This document shows positions 21,125 to 29,378 of a stretch of 46,181 nt of DNA, piece by piece; position 1 is the stretch's first letter; each line of letters opens with the position of its first letter. The stretch spans positions 1 to 46,181 of the forward strand of contig CAYOAV010000011.1 in NCBI GenBank assembly GCA_964402055.1, read 5' to 3'. The stretch is from UMGS363 sp964402055. Its GTDB lineage: Bacteria > Bacillota > Clostridia > Oscillospirales > Ruminococcaceae. The notes below the pieces were generated by a model, which was not told where the DNA came from, did not search any database, and worked only from the letters and a program-made list of their open reading frames with translations. A program made the translations under genes and the position numbers.

Positions 21125-21971
21125 TTACTTTCTCTTCTTAGTTGCAACAGCAGCAACACCAGCAACAGCCATTACAGCAACGATAGAAGCAGCAGCAACA
21201 TTACCAGTAGCAGCAACAGTAGTTGTTGCAACAGTATCAACAGCAGCCTCGTCAGCAGCTGTATCGTCAGCGGAAACTTCTTCAGCTTCGTCAGCCTCTT
21301 CTTCAACGTCAGCAGTTACTTCGTCAGCATCGTCTTCAACCTCAGCTGCAACATCGTCAACTTCTTCAGCTGTTTCGTCTTCTGCAGCANNNNNNNNNNN
21401 NNNNNNNNNNNNNNNNNNNNNNNNNNNNNNNNNNNNNNNNNNNNNNNNNNNNNNNNNNNNNNNNNNNNNNNNNNNNNNNNNNNNNNNNNAATTCAGCGTT
21501 TGCGGCATCTGTAGGAACGCTTGTAGGGAGAAGATATTTGAAGCTGTCCTCTACTGTCTGTGTGTCCTCCCAAATAACAGTACCGTCCTCTGCATACTCG
21601 TTAGGGCCAATGCCGAAGCCTGCGGAATTTCCAGTTGCGGCATAGCAGCCGCCACCGAGCCAGCTGATATCAGTTCCGTTAAGATTGGAAAGACCTGTGT
21701 ATGTGATCTTCCATGAGCCTGTCTTGATTTTTGAAACATCTTCTGCGTTAGCAAGAACATCAACAAGTGTGATTCTTGCCTTACAGCTGCCGCCTGCAAC
21801 CTGCTGTGTGAAAGTTACGCCGTCAGCAGATGAAGAAACGATCTCAACTGTTGTTGGATCATTATCTGCGTAAGCTGCCTTTGACCAGTCAGCGGCATTA
21901 GCGGCAACAGTCATAAGTGAAGCTGTCATAGCCAATGCTGCAATGCTTGAAATAATTTTTTTCATGTTCAT
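21125..21971 (-). CDS. Secreted surface protein with TGN-type C-terminal anchor (interrupted by a gap)
   Basis: A signal peptide (MNMKKIISSIAALAMTASLM..., cleavage near ANAA) is followed by a domain of about 130 residues rich in Gly and aromatic residues, probably a beta-sandwich. After a 100-N gap (21390-21489) comes a very acidic Ala/Glu/Asp/Val linker, then VAATGN, a hydrophobic segment and KKRK. Phase counting shows that the two halves join only if the true gap is a multiple of 3, so 100 is not its real length. Anchor-like ends are shared with the next three genes. The frame and shared anchor support one gene; its ligand is unknown. Confidence 0.75.
21390..21489. other. Assembly gap (100 N) in a surface-protein linker
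   Basis: Exactly 100 N inside repetitive Ala/Glu-coding DNA, where short-read assembly often breaks. The coding phase on the two sides does not fit 100. Confidence 0.95.
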
Positions 21972-21988
21972 TTTTGTTATCCTCCATT

Positions 21989-22012
21989 CTGACGGCTTTA
22001 TTTCTCCGTCAA
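21989..22012 (-). promoter_or_regulatory. 5'-UTR hairpin of the first surface-protein gene
   Basis: TGACGG and CCGTCA pair around AGAAATAAAG just upstream of the GGAGGA ribosome-binding site. A TGTTATAAT -10 element lies further upstream. It may stabilise the mRNA. Confidence 0.4.
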
Positions 22013-22102
22013 TTTCAAAACTAATTATAACATTTTATCATAAAATATACAACCGCCAAATTAAATAAATAATTTTTAAAATTTTGGTGCTTTTAACAAC
22101 AA

Positions 22103-22131
22103 AAACCTACCCGAATTAACAGATAGGCTTT
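22103..22131 (-). terminator. Terminator of the second surface-protein gene
   Basis: AAGCCTATCTG pairs with CGGGTAGGTTT around a short loop and is followed by a T run on the minus strand. Same layout as the terminators at 21083 and 23012. Confidence 0.8.
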
Positions 22132-22150
22132 GAGTTGAGTTAAACTATAA

Positions 22151-22834
22151 TTACTTGCTCTTCTTTGTAGCAACAGCAGCAACGCCTGCGAGAGCCATTA
22201 CAGAAACGATAACAGCGGCAGAAGTATTGCCTGTAGCTGCAGCAGTTGTTGTTTCAACTGTTGTGTCAGCAGATGTATCAGCAGTTGCATAACCAGCTAC
22301 GCCATTCTTCATGATATCAGCACTTTCATCTTCGGAAACGATTGTGAACTCGCCCTCTGGAGCACCAGCGGAAAGCTCCGCGGACTTAACGATAACGTCA
22401 TTAGCCTGGAATGTAAGACCAGCGTCAGCACCATCGCCGCCCTCATAGTCAACGAATGTTGTCCATACAGACTCAGGAACTACGAATTCTACAGAAGTAA
22501 CGTCCTTACCAACAACGATGAAGCCGTCGCCCTTAGCGATTGCGGAATCAGATGTGAGGGAAGAAGTGATAGCGTCCCAGGAAACGCACATATTCATTGG
22601 CTTGAGAAGGTAGTTGCCGTCACCAACGAGGGGATCGTGTCTTTCAACCTCGAGAACAACCTTAACATCGCCGCCGATAGCTGCGAATTCGGACTTAGGA
22701 ATTGTGGAAGTTGCACTCCAACCGCCTCTGTACTCGGAATCGAGTGTAACTGTTGCCGCGAAAGCACTAACTGCCATTGTTGATACTGCAACTGCAGCAG
22801 CTGCTACAGAAGCTATGATTTTCTTAAGATTCAT
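22151..22834 (-). CDS. Secreted surface protein with TGN-type C-terminal anchor (227 aa)
   Basis: This is the intact member of the family. It has a signal peptide of about 26 residues ending SAFA and a domain of about 140 residues with strand-like alternation (VKVVLEVERHDPLVG, SVEFVVPES). A Thr/Ala/Asp linker leads to the C-terminal element AAATGNTSAAV, a hydrophobic helix and KKSK. The signal-peptide DNA is nearly identical to that of the next gene, so the two are duplicates with diverged middle domains. The ending recalls sortase signals or a simple membrane anchor. A carbohydrate-binding role is plausible but not shown. GGAGGT precedes the ATG. Confidence 0.82.
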   Translation of the reverse strand: MNLKKIIASVAAAAVAVSTMAVSAFAATVTLDSEYRGGWSATSTIPKSEFAAIGGDVKVVLEVERHDPLVGDGNYLLKPMNMCVSWDAITSSLTSDSAIAKGDGFIVVGKDVTSVEFVVPESVWTTFVDYEGGDGADAGLTFQANDVIVKSAELSAGAPEGEFTIVSEDESADIMKNGVAGYATADTSADTTVETTTAAATGNTSAAVIVSVMALAGVAAVATKKSK

Positions 22835-22857
22835 GGTAATTTACCTCCAATAATTTC

Positions 22858-22873
22858 GCCGATAATATTCGGC
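22858..22873 (-). promoter_or_regulatory. 5'-UTR hairpin of the second surface-protein gene
   Basis: GCCGA and TCGGC pair around ATATTA about 10 bases before the ribosome-binding site, as in the first gene of the family. Confidence 0.4.
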
Positions 22874-22895
22874 ATCAATATTCTTTACGATGTTA

Positions 22896-22924
22896 ATTAT
22901 ATCATTTTTACGTTCTTTTTACAA
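22896..22924 (-). promoter_or_regulatory. Promoter of the second surface-protein gene
   Basis: TTGTAA (22924-22919), 17 bases, TATAAT (22901-22896) on the minus strand. Confidence 0.7.
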
Positions 22925-23011
22925 CATTCATACTTTATAATTATTTTTGCTCATTTTTGTTACTTATTTACAAATATTCTGCTTTAAATCGTTTTCATGC
23001 AGTAAAAAAAC

Positions 23012-23037
23012 AAACCGCCCGAATCAACGGACGGTTT
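23012..23037 (-). terminator. Terminator of the third surface-protein gene
   Basis: Stem AAACCGCCCG / CGGACGGTTT, then TTGTTTTTTT on the minus strand. Confidence 0.87.
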
Positions 23038-23051
23038 ATGTTAAAAATCAA

Positions 23052-23840
23052 TTACTTGCTCTTCTTTGTAGCAACTACTGCAGCACCTGCAACAGCCATT
23101 ACAGCANNNNNNNNNNNNNNNNNNNNNNNNNNNNNNNNNNNNNNNNNNNNNNNNNNNNNNNNNNNNNNNNNNNNNNNNNNNNNNNNNNNNNNNNNNNNNN
23201 NNNNNNCAGCAGTTGTATCATCAGCAACTGTTGTGTCTTCAGCAACATCAGCAGTTGTGTCCTCTGCAACGTCAGCAGTATCAAGACCAGCAACTGTGAA
23301 TGTTACAACAATATCCTTTGTACCAGCTTCGAGGCAAGCGGAATCGATCATTCTTGCAGACTTGCTCATGAAGTCGCCGTCAGCAGAACGGCAGTCAACA
23401 AAGCCGTCATCACTAACATCTTCAGAAGGAGAGTTCCATTCATTGTAGAGGTTTACTCTTGTGTTGATTGCTGCACCGTCAGCAGAGCAGGTGTAGCCGT
23501 CAGCGATCTTCTGCTCAACACCGTTGATTGTGATAGAATCAACTGTGACTGTGTATGTACGACCGAAAACTGTTTCACCGTTCTTAACTTCGAGAGCATT
23601 GAACTGTGCGAGAGCAATGTCAGGAGCACCAGTCATAGAAACAGTGTAAGTACCATTACCAGTGATTTCAACATTTTCCCATGTTGCTTCAAAGTCGCCC
23701 CACTCGCTGTTGTTGATATTGAGGTAAGCTGTACCGTCAGCAAGACCGTCTGTGTTCTGTGCTGCAAAAGCGCTTACTGCCATTGTGGATACTGCAACTG
23801 CAGCAGCTGCTACAGAAGCTATGATTTTCTTAAGATTCAT
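23052..23840 (-). CDS. Secreted surface protein with C-terminal anchor (interrupted by a gap)
   Basis: The start MNLKKIIASV at 23840 with GGAGGAAAC is chosen; the frame is open 22 codons further but without a site. The signal peptide is identical to that of the 227-residue neighbour. A domain of about 160 residues follows (NINNSEWGDFEATWENVEI..., YTVTVDSITINGVEQ), probably beta-sandwich. Then comes a repetitive linker of Ala-Asp-Thr-Thr units, a 100-N gap (23107-23206) and the end AVMAVAGAAVVATKKSK. The TGN motif itself must lie in the gap. The phase agrees across the gap. Confidence 0.78.
   Translation of the reverse strand: MNLKKIIASVAAAAVAVSTMAVSAFAAQNTDGLADGTAYLNINNSEWGDFEATWENVEITGNGTYTVSMTGAPDIALAQFNALEVKNGETVFGRTYTVTVDSITINGVEQKIADGYTCSADGAAINTRVNLYNEWNSPSEDVSDDGFVDCRSADGDFMSKSARMIDSACLEAGTKDIVVTFTVAGLDTADVAEDTTADVAEDTTVADDTTAXXXXXXXXXXXXXXXXXXXXXXXXXXXXXXXXXXAVMAVAGAAVVATKKSK
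23107..23206. other. Assembly gap (100 N) in a surface-protein linker
   Basis: Exactly 100 N within the Thr/Ala/Asp repeat just before the C-terminal anchor. Confidence 0.95.
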
Positions 23841-23978
23841 GATAGTTTCCTCCATAAATTTGATTTTTCTCATCTGATATTTGATGAGGTTAAAATAATT
23901 ATACAATATTTATCAAATAAAATCTATATCAAAACTGCAAAAAATAATAACGTTTTCATTATGCTATTTTTACAAAAA

Positions 23979-24012
23979 TAACAGCCGCACGGAAAATCCG
24001 AACGGCTGTTTT
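23979..24012 (-). terminator. Terminator of the acidic surface-protein gene
   Basis: AACAGCCG...CGGA pairs with TCCG...CGGCTGTT (23980-24010). T-rich sequence follows on the minus strand. Confidence 0.85.
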
Positions 24013-24023
24013 TTCGTTAAAGC

Positions 24024-24359
24024 TTACTTGGAAGCCTTCTTAGCAACTACTGCTGCAGCAGCAAGAGCTACAGGAATAACTGCAAGAGCGATAGGAGAGT
24101 TGCCTGTGCTTGGGTTTACAGCGTCAGCTGTTGCATTGTCAACCTCAACCTCTTCAGCATCGTCAGCATCTTCATCTTCTTCGTCAAGGTCGATATCCTC
24201 GTCCTCGTCTTCCTCATCAATAGTATCAGAAACCTCTGTCTCTGTATCATCGATGTCTTCGCCCTCATCGGTATCGCCTGCTGCACAAACAGAAAGGCTG
24301 AGCATAGAAACTGCCATTGCACAAGCTGCAACTGCAGCAAGAATCTTCTTCATTGTCAT
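24024..24359 (-). CDS. Small, extremely acidic secreted protein with NPSTGN anchor motif
   Basis: The 111-residue protein has a signal peptide (about residues 1-26, ending CAA), then about 55 residues almost wholly Asp, Glu, Thr and Val. Near the C-terminus is NPSTGNSPIA, followed by a hydrophobic segment and KKASK. NPSTG is close to known LPxTG/NPxTG sortase motifs, making this the best candidate for covalent wall attachment among the four related genes. No folded domain is visible, so it may be a spacer or cation-binding surface peptide. GGAGGT lies about 10 bases before the ATG at 24359. Confidence 0.75.
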   Translation of the reverse strand: MTMKKILAAVAACAMAVSMLSLSVCAAGDTDEGEDIDDTETEVSDTIDEEDEDEDIDLDEEDEDADDAEEVEVDNATADAVNPSTGNSPIALAVIPVALAAAAVVAKKASK

Positions 24360-24417
24360 AATTGTTACCTCCGTTTAATTTTAATCATCACAATCCATTA
24401 ACTGTGATTATGCTGAT

Positions 24418-24445
24418 ATTATAACATAGTCTGCCCAAAATTCAA
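24418..24445 (-). promoter_or_regulatory. Promoter of the acidic surface-protein gene
   Basis: TTGAAT (24445-24440), 16 bases, TATAAT (24423-24418) on the minus strand. The rest of the 400-base stretch up to the MFS gene is AT-rich and shows no gene. Confidence 0.65.
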
Positions 24446-24707
24446 AGCATTATTCTGACGTATTTTTTTTGAAATTTTTGCTTTTTTTTAAGCATTTTAG
24501 CCAAAACCCACGATTTTACGGCTTTATTTGATTAAAATTTGGTTACAAAGGTTAAAGGCTATGTAATATTATATACACTAATTATTACTTTATGTATAAA
24601 TTTTCTTGAATTTACAATGCGGATTTTGCGAAAAATCGTTATTTTCAAGCGTTTGTTGCAAATTTTAAGCTTAATGCTTAGTTAATAATTTGATAATAAA
24701 AAATTCC

Positions 24708-24736
24708 TTGAAAACAGTTTGACGTTATGATAAATT
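24708..24736 (+). promoter_or_regulatory. Possible promoter of the MFS gene
   Basis: TTGAAA (24708-24713), 17 bases, TAAATT (24731-24736). The -10 is weak, but the operator at 24741 lies exactly over the expected start point. Confidence 0.4.
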
Positions 24737-24740
24737 TAAC

Positions 24741-24754
24741 TGGAAACGTTTTCA
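24741..24754 (+). promoter_or_regulatory. cre-like / LacI-family operator before the MFS gene
   Basis: TGGAAACGTTTTCA fits the catabolite-responsive element (TGNAANCGNWWNCA) and the general LacI/GalR-family half-site layout around a central CG. It sits 22 bases before the ATG, where binding would repress. Carbon-catabolite control by CcpA, or a local LacI-type repressor, is the inference. No regulator gene is adjacent. Confidence 0.6.
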
Positions 24755-24776
24755 TCGGTTCACGGAGGGCTATTTT

Positions 24777-25961
24777 ATGAATTATAAAAAAACGCTTTTA
24801 TCCTGTTATCTTGGATTTGTAACGCAGGCGATAACGGCGAATTTTGCACCGCTGTTGTTTCTGACCTTTCATCGCAGCTACAATATACCGCTCGGCAGGG
24901 TCGCACTTATATCCTCAGTCTTTTTTGTATCGCAGATAATCGTTGATGTATTATGTGCAAAATTTGCGGATATTATAGGTTATCGCAAATGTGTTGTCGG
25001 CTCGCAGTTTTTTTCAGCTGTTGGATTGATATGTCTTGCGTTCCTGCCTGAAATTCTGCCCAGTCCGTTTATGGGAATTATGATAAGCACTGTGATATAT
25101 GCGATCGGAAGCGGACTTACGGAGGTTCTTGTCAGTCCGATAGTCGAGGCTTGCCCGTTCGAGCATAAGGAGGCGACAATGAGCCTGCTCCACTCGTTTT
25201 ATTGCTGGGGTTCGGTTGCTGTGATACTGCTTTCAACGGTATATTTTTCCATTTTCGGAATAGAAAACTGGAAAATACTTGCCTGCATATGGTCAATTAT
25301 TCCGCTTTGGAATACATATAATTTTGCGGTCTGTCCGATTGAACATCCCGTTGAGGAGGGCGAGGGTCTGACCGTGGGAGGTCTTATAAAGCTCCCGATG
25401 TTCTGGGTCGCAATTCTGCTTATGGTATGTGCGGGGGCTTCAGAGCTGTCAATGTCGCAATGGGCATCGGCTTTTGCGGAATCGGCACTTGGACTGTCGA
25501 AAGCTGTCGGAGATATTGCAGGACCTTGCCTTTTTGCTGTTACAATGGGCATAAGCCGAACTCTTTACGGAAAATACGGCGATAAAATCAACCTGACAAA
25601 GTTTATGGCAGGCTCTGGAATGCTTTGCCTTATATGTTATCTTGCCGCCGCACTCTCTGATATACCTCTCATCGGACTTGCAGGCTGTATATTATGCGGA
25701 TTTTCCGTAGGAATAATGTGGCCTGGGACTATAAGCGTATGCTCTGGCAAGCTCCCTAATGGCGGCACAGCTATGTTTGCACTGCTTGCTATGGCAGGAG
25801 ATCTTGGCGGCTCGGCAGGGCCTGGAATTGTAGGCTTTATCACGCAAAGCTCCGATGATAATATTCAGAAAGGCTTGCTTGCAGGCTGTGTTTTCCCGAT
25901 TTTGCTTGTTATTTTTATTATTGTTATGAAAAATATGAGCATAAAATCTGATAAAGCATAA
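24777..25961 (+). CDS. Major facilitator superfamily transporter
   Basis: The 394-residue protein has about 12 hydrophobic helices and the MFS loop-2 signature in the form FADIIGYRKCVVG (about residues 63-75), with a related loop (GKYGDKINLTKF) in the second half. This is the 6+6 layout of the family. The N-terminal half resembles FucP-type sugar/cation symporters, but the substrate cannot be read from the sequence. GGAGGG lies about 8 bases before the ATG. A cre-like operator just upstream suggests a carbohydrate or carbon-source link. The gene converges on glgP and shares a terminator hairpin with it. Confidence 0.88.
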   Translation: MNYKKTLLSCYLGFVTQAITANFAPLLFLTFHRSYNIPLGRVALISSVFFVSQIIVDVLCAKFADIIGYRKCVVGSQFFSAVGLICLAFLPEILPSPFMGIMISTVIYAIGSGLTEVLVSPIVEACPFEHKEATMSLLHSFYCWGSVAVILLSTVYFSIFGIENWKILACIWSIIPLWNTYNFAVCPIEHPVEEGEGLTVGGLIKLPMFWVAILLMVCAGASELSMSQWASAFAESALGLSKAVGDIAGPCLFAVTMGISRTLYGKYGDKINLTKFMAGSGMLCLICYLAAALSDIPLIGLAGCILCGFSVGIMWPGTISVCSGKLPNGGTAMFALLAMAGDLGGSAGPGIVGFITQSSDDNIQKGLLAGCVFPILLVIFIIVMKNMSIKSDKA

Positions 25962-26011
25962 CTTAGGCAAGATGTCCCCCACCCCTAAGGTGACGGGGCA
26001 AGCCCCTTATT

Positions 26012-26055
26012 GAAAAAATCACCGAAACAGGAGAAAAATCTGTTTCGGTGATTGT
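26012..26055. terminator. Bidirectional terminator between the MFS gene and glgP
   Basis: AATCACCGAAACAG / CTGTTTCGGTGATT (26018-26030 with 26040-26053) is a strong perfect stem with A and T runs on its two sides. A GGGGCAAGCCCC palindrome lies just left (25995-26006). Confidence 0.92.
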
Positions 26056-26059
26056 TTTA

Positions 26060-28414
26060 TTAAAGCTTCCAAAGCTCTTCTGCGTACTGTGTAACTGTTC
26101 TGTCGGAGGAGAACTTGCCGCTGTTGGCAATATTCATCCAGCATTTCTTTGCGAAAACCTCTCTGTTTTTATAATCATACAATGCACGGAGCTTTGTATC
26201 AACATAACCCTCAAGGTCTGTGAGCAGGAAGTAGTTATCAGGCTTATGCCAGCTTGTGCCGTTAATGAGTGCGTTATAAAGCTCGCCGAACATACCTGTA
26301 TCGCCGTCATTGAATGTGCCGTCAACAAGGGTATTTATAACACGCTTTACACGCTCATTCTTATAGTAAATCTTTTCCTTTGGCTTATAGTTAGGCTTGA
26401 TCTTTTCGATTTCCTCAACACGGCAGCCGAAGATATACTCATTTTCCCAGCCTGCTTCTTCAACTATTTCAACGTTTGCACCGTCAAATGTTCCGAGCGT
26501 TACAGCACCGTTGAGCATAAATTTCATATTGCCTGTCCCCGAAGCTTCAAGACCTGCTGTGGAGATCTGCTCTGAAATATCAGCCGCAGGGATAAGCTTT
26601 TCAGCATAGGAAACGTTATAATTCTGAACGAAAATAACCTTTAGCTTATCTCTTGTATCGGGGTCATTATTAACAAGATTTGCAACCTCGTTGATATATT
26701 TGATAATGCCCTTAGCTCTGCGGTATGCAGGAGCGGCCTTTGCACCGAAAATAAATGCTGTCGGCTGGAGGTCGGGAAGTCTGTTTTCCTTTATCTGGAA
26801 ATAGAGATCCATAATTGAGAACGCATTGAGCAGCTGACGCTTATATTCGTGCAGACGCTTTACCTGAATATCAAACACGAAATCAGGGCTTAAAAGCACG
26901 CCCTCATGCTTTGCGATATAGTCGCAGAGCTGCTGTTTTTTTGTGCGTTTGATGTCCATAAAGCGGTTAATGGTATCTCTGTCGTCAACGAATTTTTCAA
27001 GCTTTTTAAGCTCGGAGAGGTCGGTTATCCAGCCATTGCCGATTTTTTCTGTGATAAGTGCGGAAAGCTCCTCGTTGCAAAGACCGAGCCATCTTCTCGG
27101 GGTAATTCCGTTAGTTTTATTCTGGAATCTTTCGGGGAAGATGTCGTACCAGTCCTTGAGAACGTCATTTTTGAGAATATCGGTATGAAGCTGTGCAACA
27201 CCGTTTGTATGCGATGAAGCGAAAATAGCCATTCTTGCCATATGGATACGCTCGCCGTCATATATAGCCTTCTGTGCGATCTGATTTTCTGTCTGACCGA
27301 TAGAGGTAAGATATTTTTTAAGATGCTCATTGATAAGCAGAACGATCTCATAAACGGTCGGGAGAACGCTCTTGAAGAGGTCTGCGTTCCATTTTTCGAG
27401 AGCCTCAGCCATAACGGTATGATTTGTATAATTGCAGGTTTTCTGCGTGATATCGAATGCTTCGTTAAAGCTCATACCCTCCTTGAACATAAATATTCTG
27501 ATAAGCTCAGGGATAGCAACAGTCGGATGTGTATCATTGAGCTGGAGAGCGAAGCATTTTGCAAATTCCGAGAAATCATTTCCATGTGTCTGCTTATATT
27601 TTCTGATAATATCCTGTACAGAAGCGGAAACGAAGAAATACTGCTGCTTCAAGCGAAGTCTTAAACCCTTTTCGTAGTTATCGTTGGGGTAAAGGACATT
27701 TGAAATAGCTTCTGCGAGGACTGTGCTTTCCGAAGCCTTTTCATAATCCTGTCTGTCAAATGCACCGAAATCGAAGCCCTTAACAGGTTCAGCCTGCCAA
27801 AGTCTTAATGTATTGACAGCCTTTCTGTCATAGCCGATAACGGGAACATCGTAAGGAACAGCCATAACCGACTGATCGCCGAAGTCAACTCTTACAGCGT
27901 CCTTTTCACATCTTACGCTCCATGCGTCACCGAATGCGAGCCAGTCATCTGCACATTCCTGCTGGAATCCGCCGCCTATGGACTGCTTGAAAAGTCCGTA
28001 ACGGTAGCGTATGCCATATCCGTTGAGAGGAATATCGCAAGCTGCAGCTGAATCAAGGAAGCAAGCGGCAAGTCTGCCAAGACCACCGTTTCCGAGAGCT
28101 GCATCCTCGACCTCTTCAAGGCAAGCTATATCAACACCGTTTTCAGCGAATATTTCCTTAGCTTCATTCAGAAGTCCTGCACAATAGAGGTTATTGTATA
28201 CTGCACGTCCCATAAGGAATTCTGCGGAGAGGTAATAAGCTCTTCTTCCGCTTGCGTGACGAGCCTCTGTTTCATTCCAGAGTGGGATAATGTCGCTCAT
28301 AACTGCTCTTGATACAGCGTTGTGGAGCTGCTTGACAGAAGCGTTTTTTATATCGGTTCTGCCGTCAGTCATAAGATTTTCATTGATCTTAGCGAGAAAT
28401 TGTGATTTATCCAT
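26060..28414 (-). CDS. glgP: Glycogen/starch/alpha-glucan phosphorylase
   Basis: It releases glucose 1-phosphate from the non-reducing ends of alpha-1,4-glucans using phosphate and pyridoxal phosphate. The 784 residues match the family throughout: YYLSAEFLMGR, DAALGNGGLGRLAACFLDS, QLNDTHPTVAIPEL, the NGITPRRWL block, and the PLP site EASGTGNMKFMLNG with the cofactor lysine at residue 631. The C-terminal catalytic part (DGANVEI) is complete. A GAGG site lies about 11 bases before the ATG. The gene stands alone behind a strong promoter; no other glycogen genes are in the window. Confidence 0.96.
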   Translation of the reverse strand: MDKSQFLAKINENLMTDGRTDIKNASVKQLHNAVSRAVMSDIIPLWNETEARHASGRRAYYLSAEFLMGRAVYNNLYCAGLLNEAKEIFAENGVDIACLEEVEDAALGNGGLGRLAACFLDSAAACDIPLNGYGIRYRYGLFKQSIGGGFQQECADDWLAFGDAWSVRCEKDAVRVDFGDQSVMAVPYDVPVIGYDRKAVNTLRLWQAEPVKGFDFGAFDRQDYEKASESTVLAEAISNVLYPNDNYEKGLRLRLKQQYFFVSASVQDIIRKYKQTHGNDFSEFAKCFALQLNDTHPTVAIPELIRIFMFKEGMSFNEAFDITQKTCNYTNHTVMAEALEKWNADLFKSVLPTVYEIVLLINEHLKKYLTSIGQTENQIAQKAIYDGERIHMARMAIFASSHTNGVAQLHTDILKNDVLKDWYDIFPERFQNKTNGITPRRWLGLCNEELSALITEKIGNGWITDLSELKKLEKFVDDRDTINRFMDIKRTKKQQLCDYIAKHEGVLLSPDFVFDIQVKRLHEYKRQLLNAFSIMDLYFQIKENRLPDLQPTAFIFGAKAAPAYRRAKGIIKYINEVANLVNNDPDTRDKLKVIFVQNYNVSYAEKLIPAADISEQISTAGLEASGTGNMKFMLNGAVTLGTFDGANVEIVEEAGWENEYIFGCRVEEIEKIKPNYKPKEKIYYKNERVKRVINTLVDGTFNDGDTGMFGELYNALINGTSWHKPDNYFLLTDLEGYVDTKLRALYDYKNREVFAKKCWMNIANSGKFSSDRTVTQYAEELWKL

Positions 28415-28472
28415 TTTAAAAATGCCTCATTTCATTATATTGATGTCAAATTCCGTTCAAGGAATACATTTT

Positions 28473-28501
28473 ATTTTACCATATTGCTTTAAAAATGTCA
28501 A
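28473..28501 (-). promoter_or_regulatory. Sigma-A promoter of glgP
   Basis: TTGACA (28501-28496), 17 bases, TAAAAT (28478-28473), with ATATGG just before the -10. Very similar to the promoter at 13590-13618. Confidence 0.82.
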
Positions 28502-28552
28502 CTCCACGGCTCAAAAATTGTATAAAACGACAAATTTTGACTAAATATCTTG

Positions 28553-29236
28553 TTAAGGTAGCTCTTTACGGATATTTTTTACAGTCAATAAATCCCCGTC
28601 AACAAAAAAATCAACGTCAAAACCGCCGTAGGACATTGAATATACTCTTTCAGGGTCGTTTTGATACTGCGGTCGGGGATCCTGTGCGAGAATATCGCAA
28701 AGCTCGTCTGAAATGTCATCGCCTGCAACTCTTTTCAGCTCATTCGGGAAATCAACGGAAAGCGTTGGTTCTTTTGTATCGAGAGCAAAGCCGTTTACAG
28801 CGTCGGGGTGACTGTCGGTATAGGAAAGATACGGCTTTACGTCAATTATCGGTGTGCCATTCATAAGATCCGCACCGCTGACATAGAGAACAGGGGATAG
28901 CTTTTCATCAAGGCTGATTTTTTCAAGCTTTACCGAGGAAAGTCCTATTGAATTGGGGCGGAATGGCGAACGTGTGGCAAAAACTCCCATACGCTTATTT
29001 CCGCCGAGCCTTGGAGGACGGACAGTCGGGGAAAATTCCTTTTGTTCAGCCTTTGAAAATAACCATAGCAGCCATAGATGTGAATAGCCGTCAATTCCTC
29101 TGAAAGCTTCGGCAATTCTGTATTCGGGTTCAAAAACTATCCGTGAAATATTCGAGGTAAGTCCGCTTTGCCTTGGAACACCGAATTTTTCCGTGAAATT
29201 ATTTTCTATATGTGCGATTATTTTTATTTCATTCAT
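28553..29236 (-). CDS. trmO: tRNA N6-methyltransferase of the TrmO/TsaA family
   Basis: TrmO methylates N6-threonylcarbamoyladenosine at position 37 of tRNA-Thr, using S-adenosylmethionine. The 227-residue protein shows the family order: early GVPRQSGL, GIDGYSHLWLLWLF, the VRPPRLGGNKRMGVFATRSPFRPNSIGLS core split here in two (RPPRLGGN and FATRSPFRPNSIGLS), GADLMNGTPIIDVKPY, and a C-terminal domain with DPRPQYQ. Length is close to E. coli YaeB (235). It is a single leftward gene, divergent from cdaA. The start shown has no striking ribosome-binding site. Confidence 0.92.
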   Translation of the reverse strand: MNEIKIIAHIENNFTEKFGVPRQSGLTSNISRIVFEPEYRIAEAFRGIDGYSHLWLLWLFSKAEQKEFSPTVRPPRLGGNKRMGVFATRSPFRPNSIGLSSVKLEKISLDEKLSPVLYVSGADLMNGTPIIDVKPYLSYTDSHPDAVNGFALDTKEPTLSVDFPNELKRVAGDDISDELCDILAQDPRPQYQNDPERVYSMSYGGFDVDFFVDGDLLTVKNIRKELP

Positions 29237-29308
29237 AGCGTGTCACTCCTCATATACCATATTTTATCAGATTATTCGGAGAAAATCAATATTTGATGTT
29301 TTTTGCTA

Positions 29309-29338
29309 TTGAAATGTGCCTTTGCAATGTGATATAAT
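29309..29338 (+). promoter_or_regulatory. Promoter of the cdaA operon
   Basis: TTGAAA (29309-29314), 18 bases, TATAAT (29333-29338), 40 bases before the TTG start. Confidence 0.72.
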
Positions 29339-29378
29339 ATAGGTATCTATTTTAAAATTTTGAAAGGCGGAAGGCTTC

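Noticed and set aside
21110..21645. Ser/Asn- and Gln/Leu-rich frames opposite the surface-protein linker
   Set aside because: Low-complexity linker DNA gives open frames in most phases; the minus-strand frame has the signal peptide and the anchor.
24028..24378. Ser-rich 116-codon frame on the + strand
   Set aside because: Mirror image of the Asp/Glu-coding tract of the acidic surface protein.
25995..26006. GGGGCAAGCCCC palindrome as a terminator or operator
   Set aside because: A much stronger terminator stem follows 12 bases later, the loop of two bases is too small for a hairpin, and no second copy is seen.
26048..26575. 175-codon frame on the + strand at the end of glgP
   Set aside because: Antisense to the conserved PLP-binding region of glgP and starts in the terminator.
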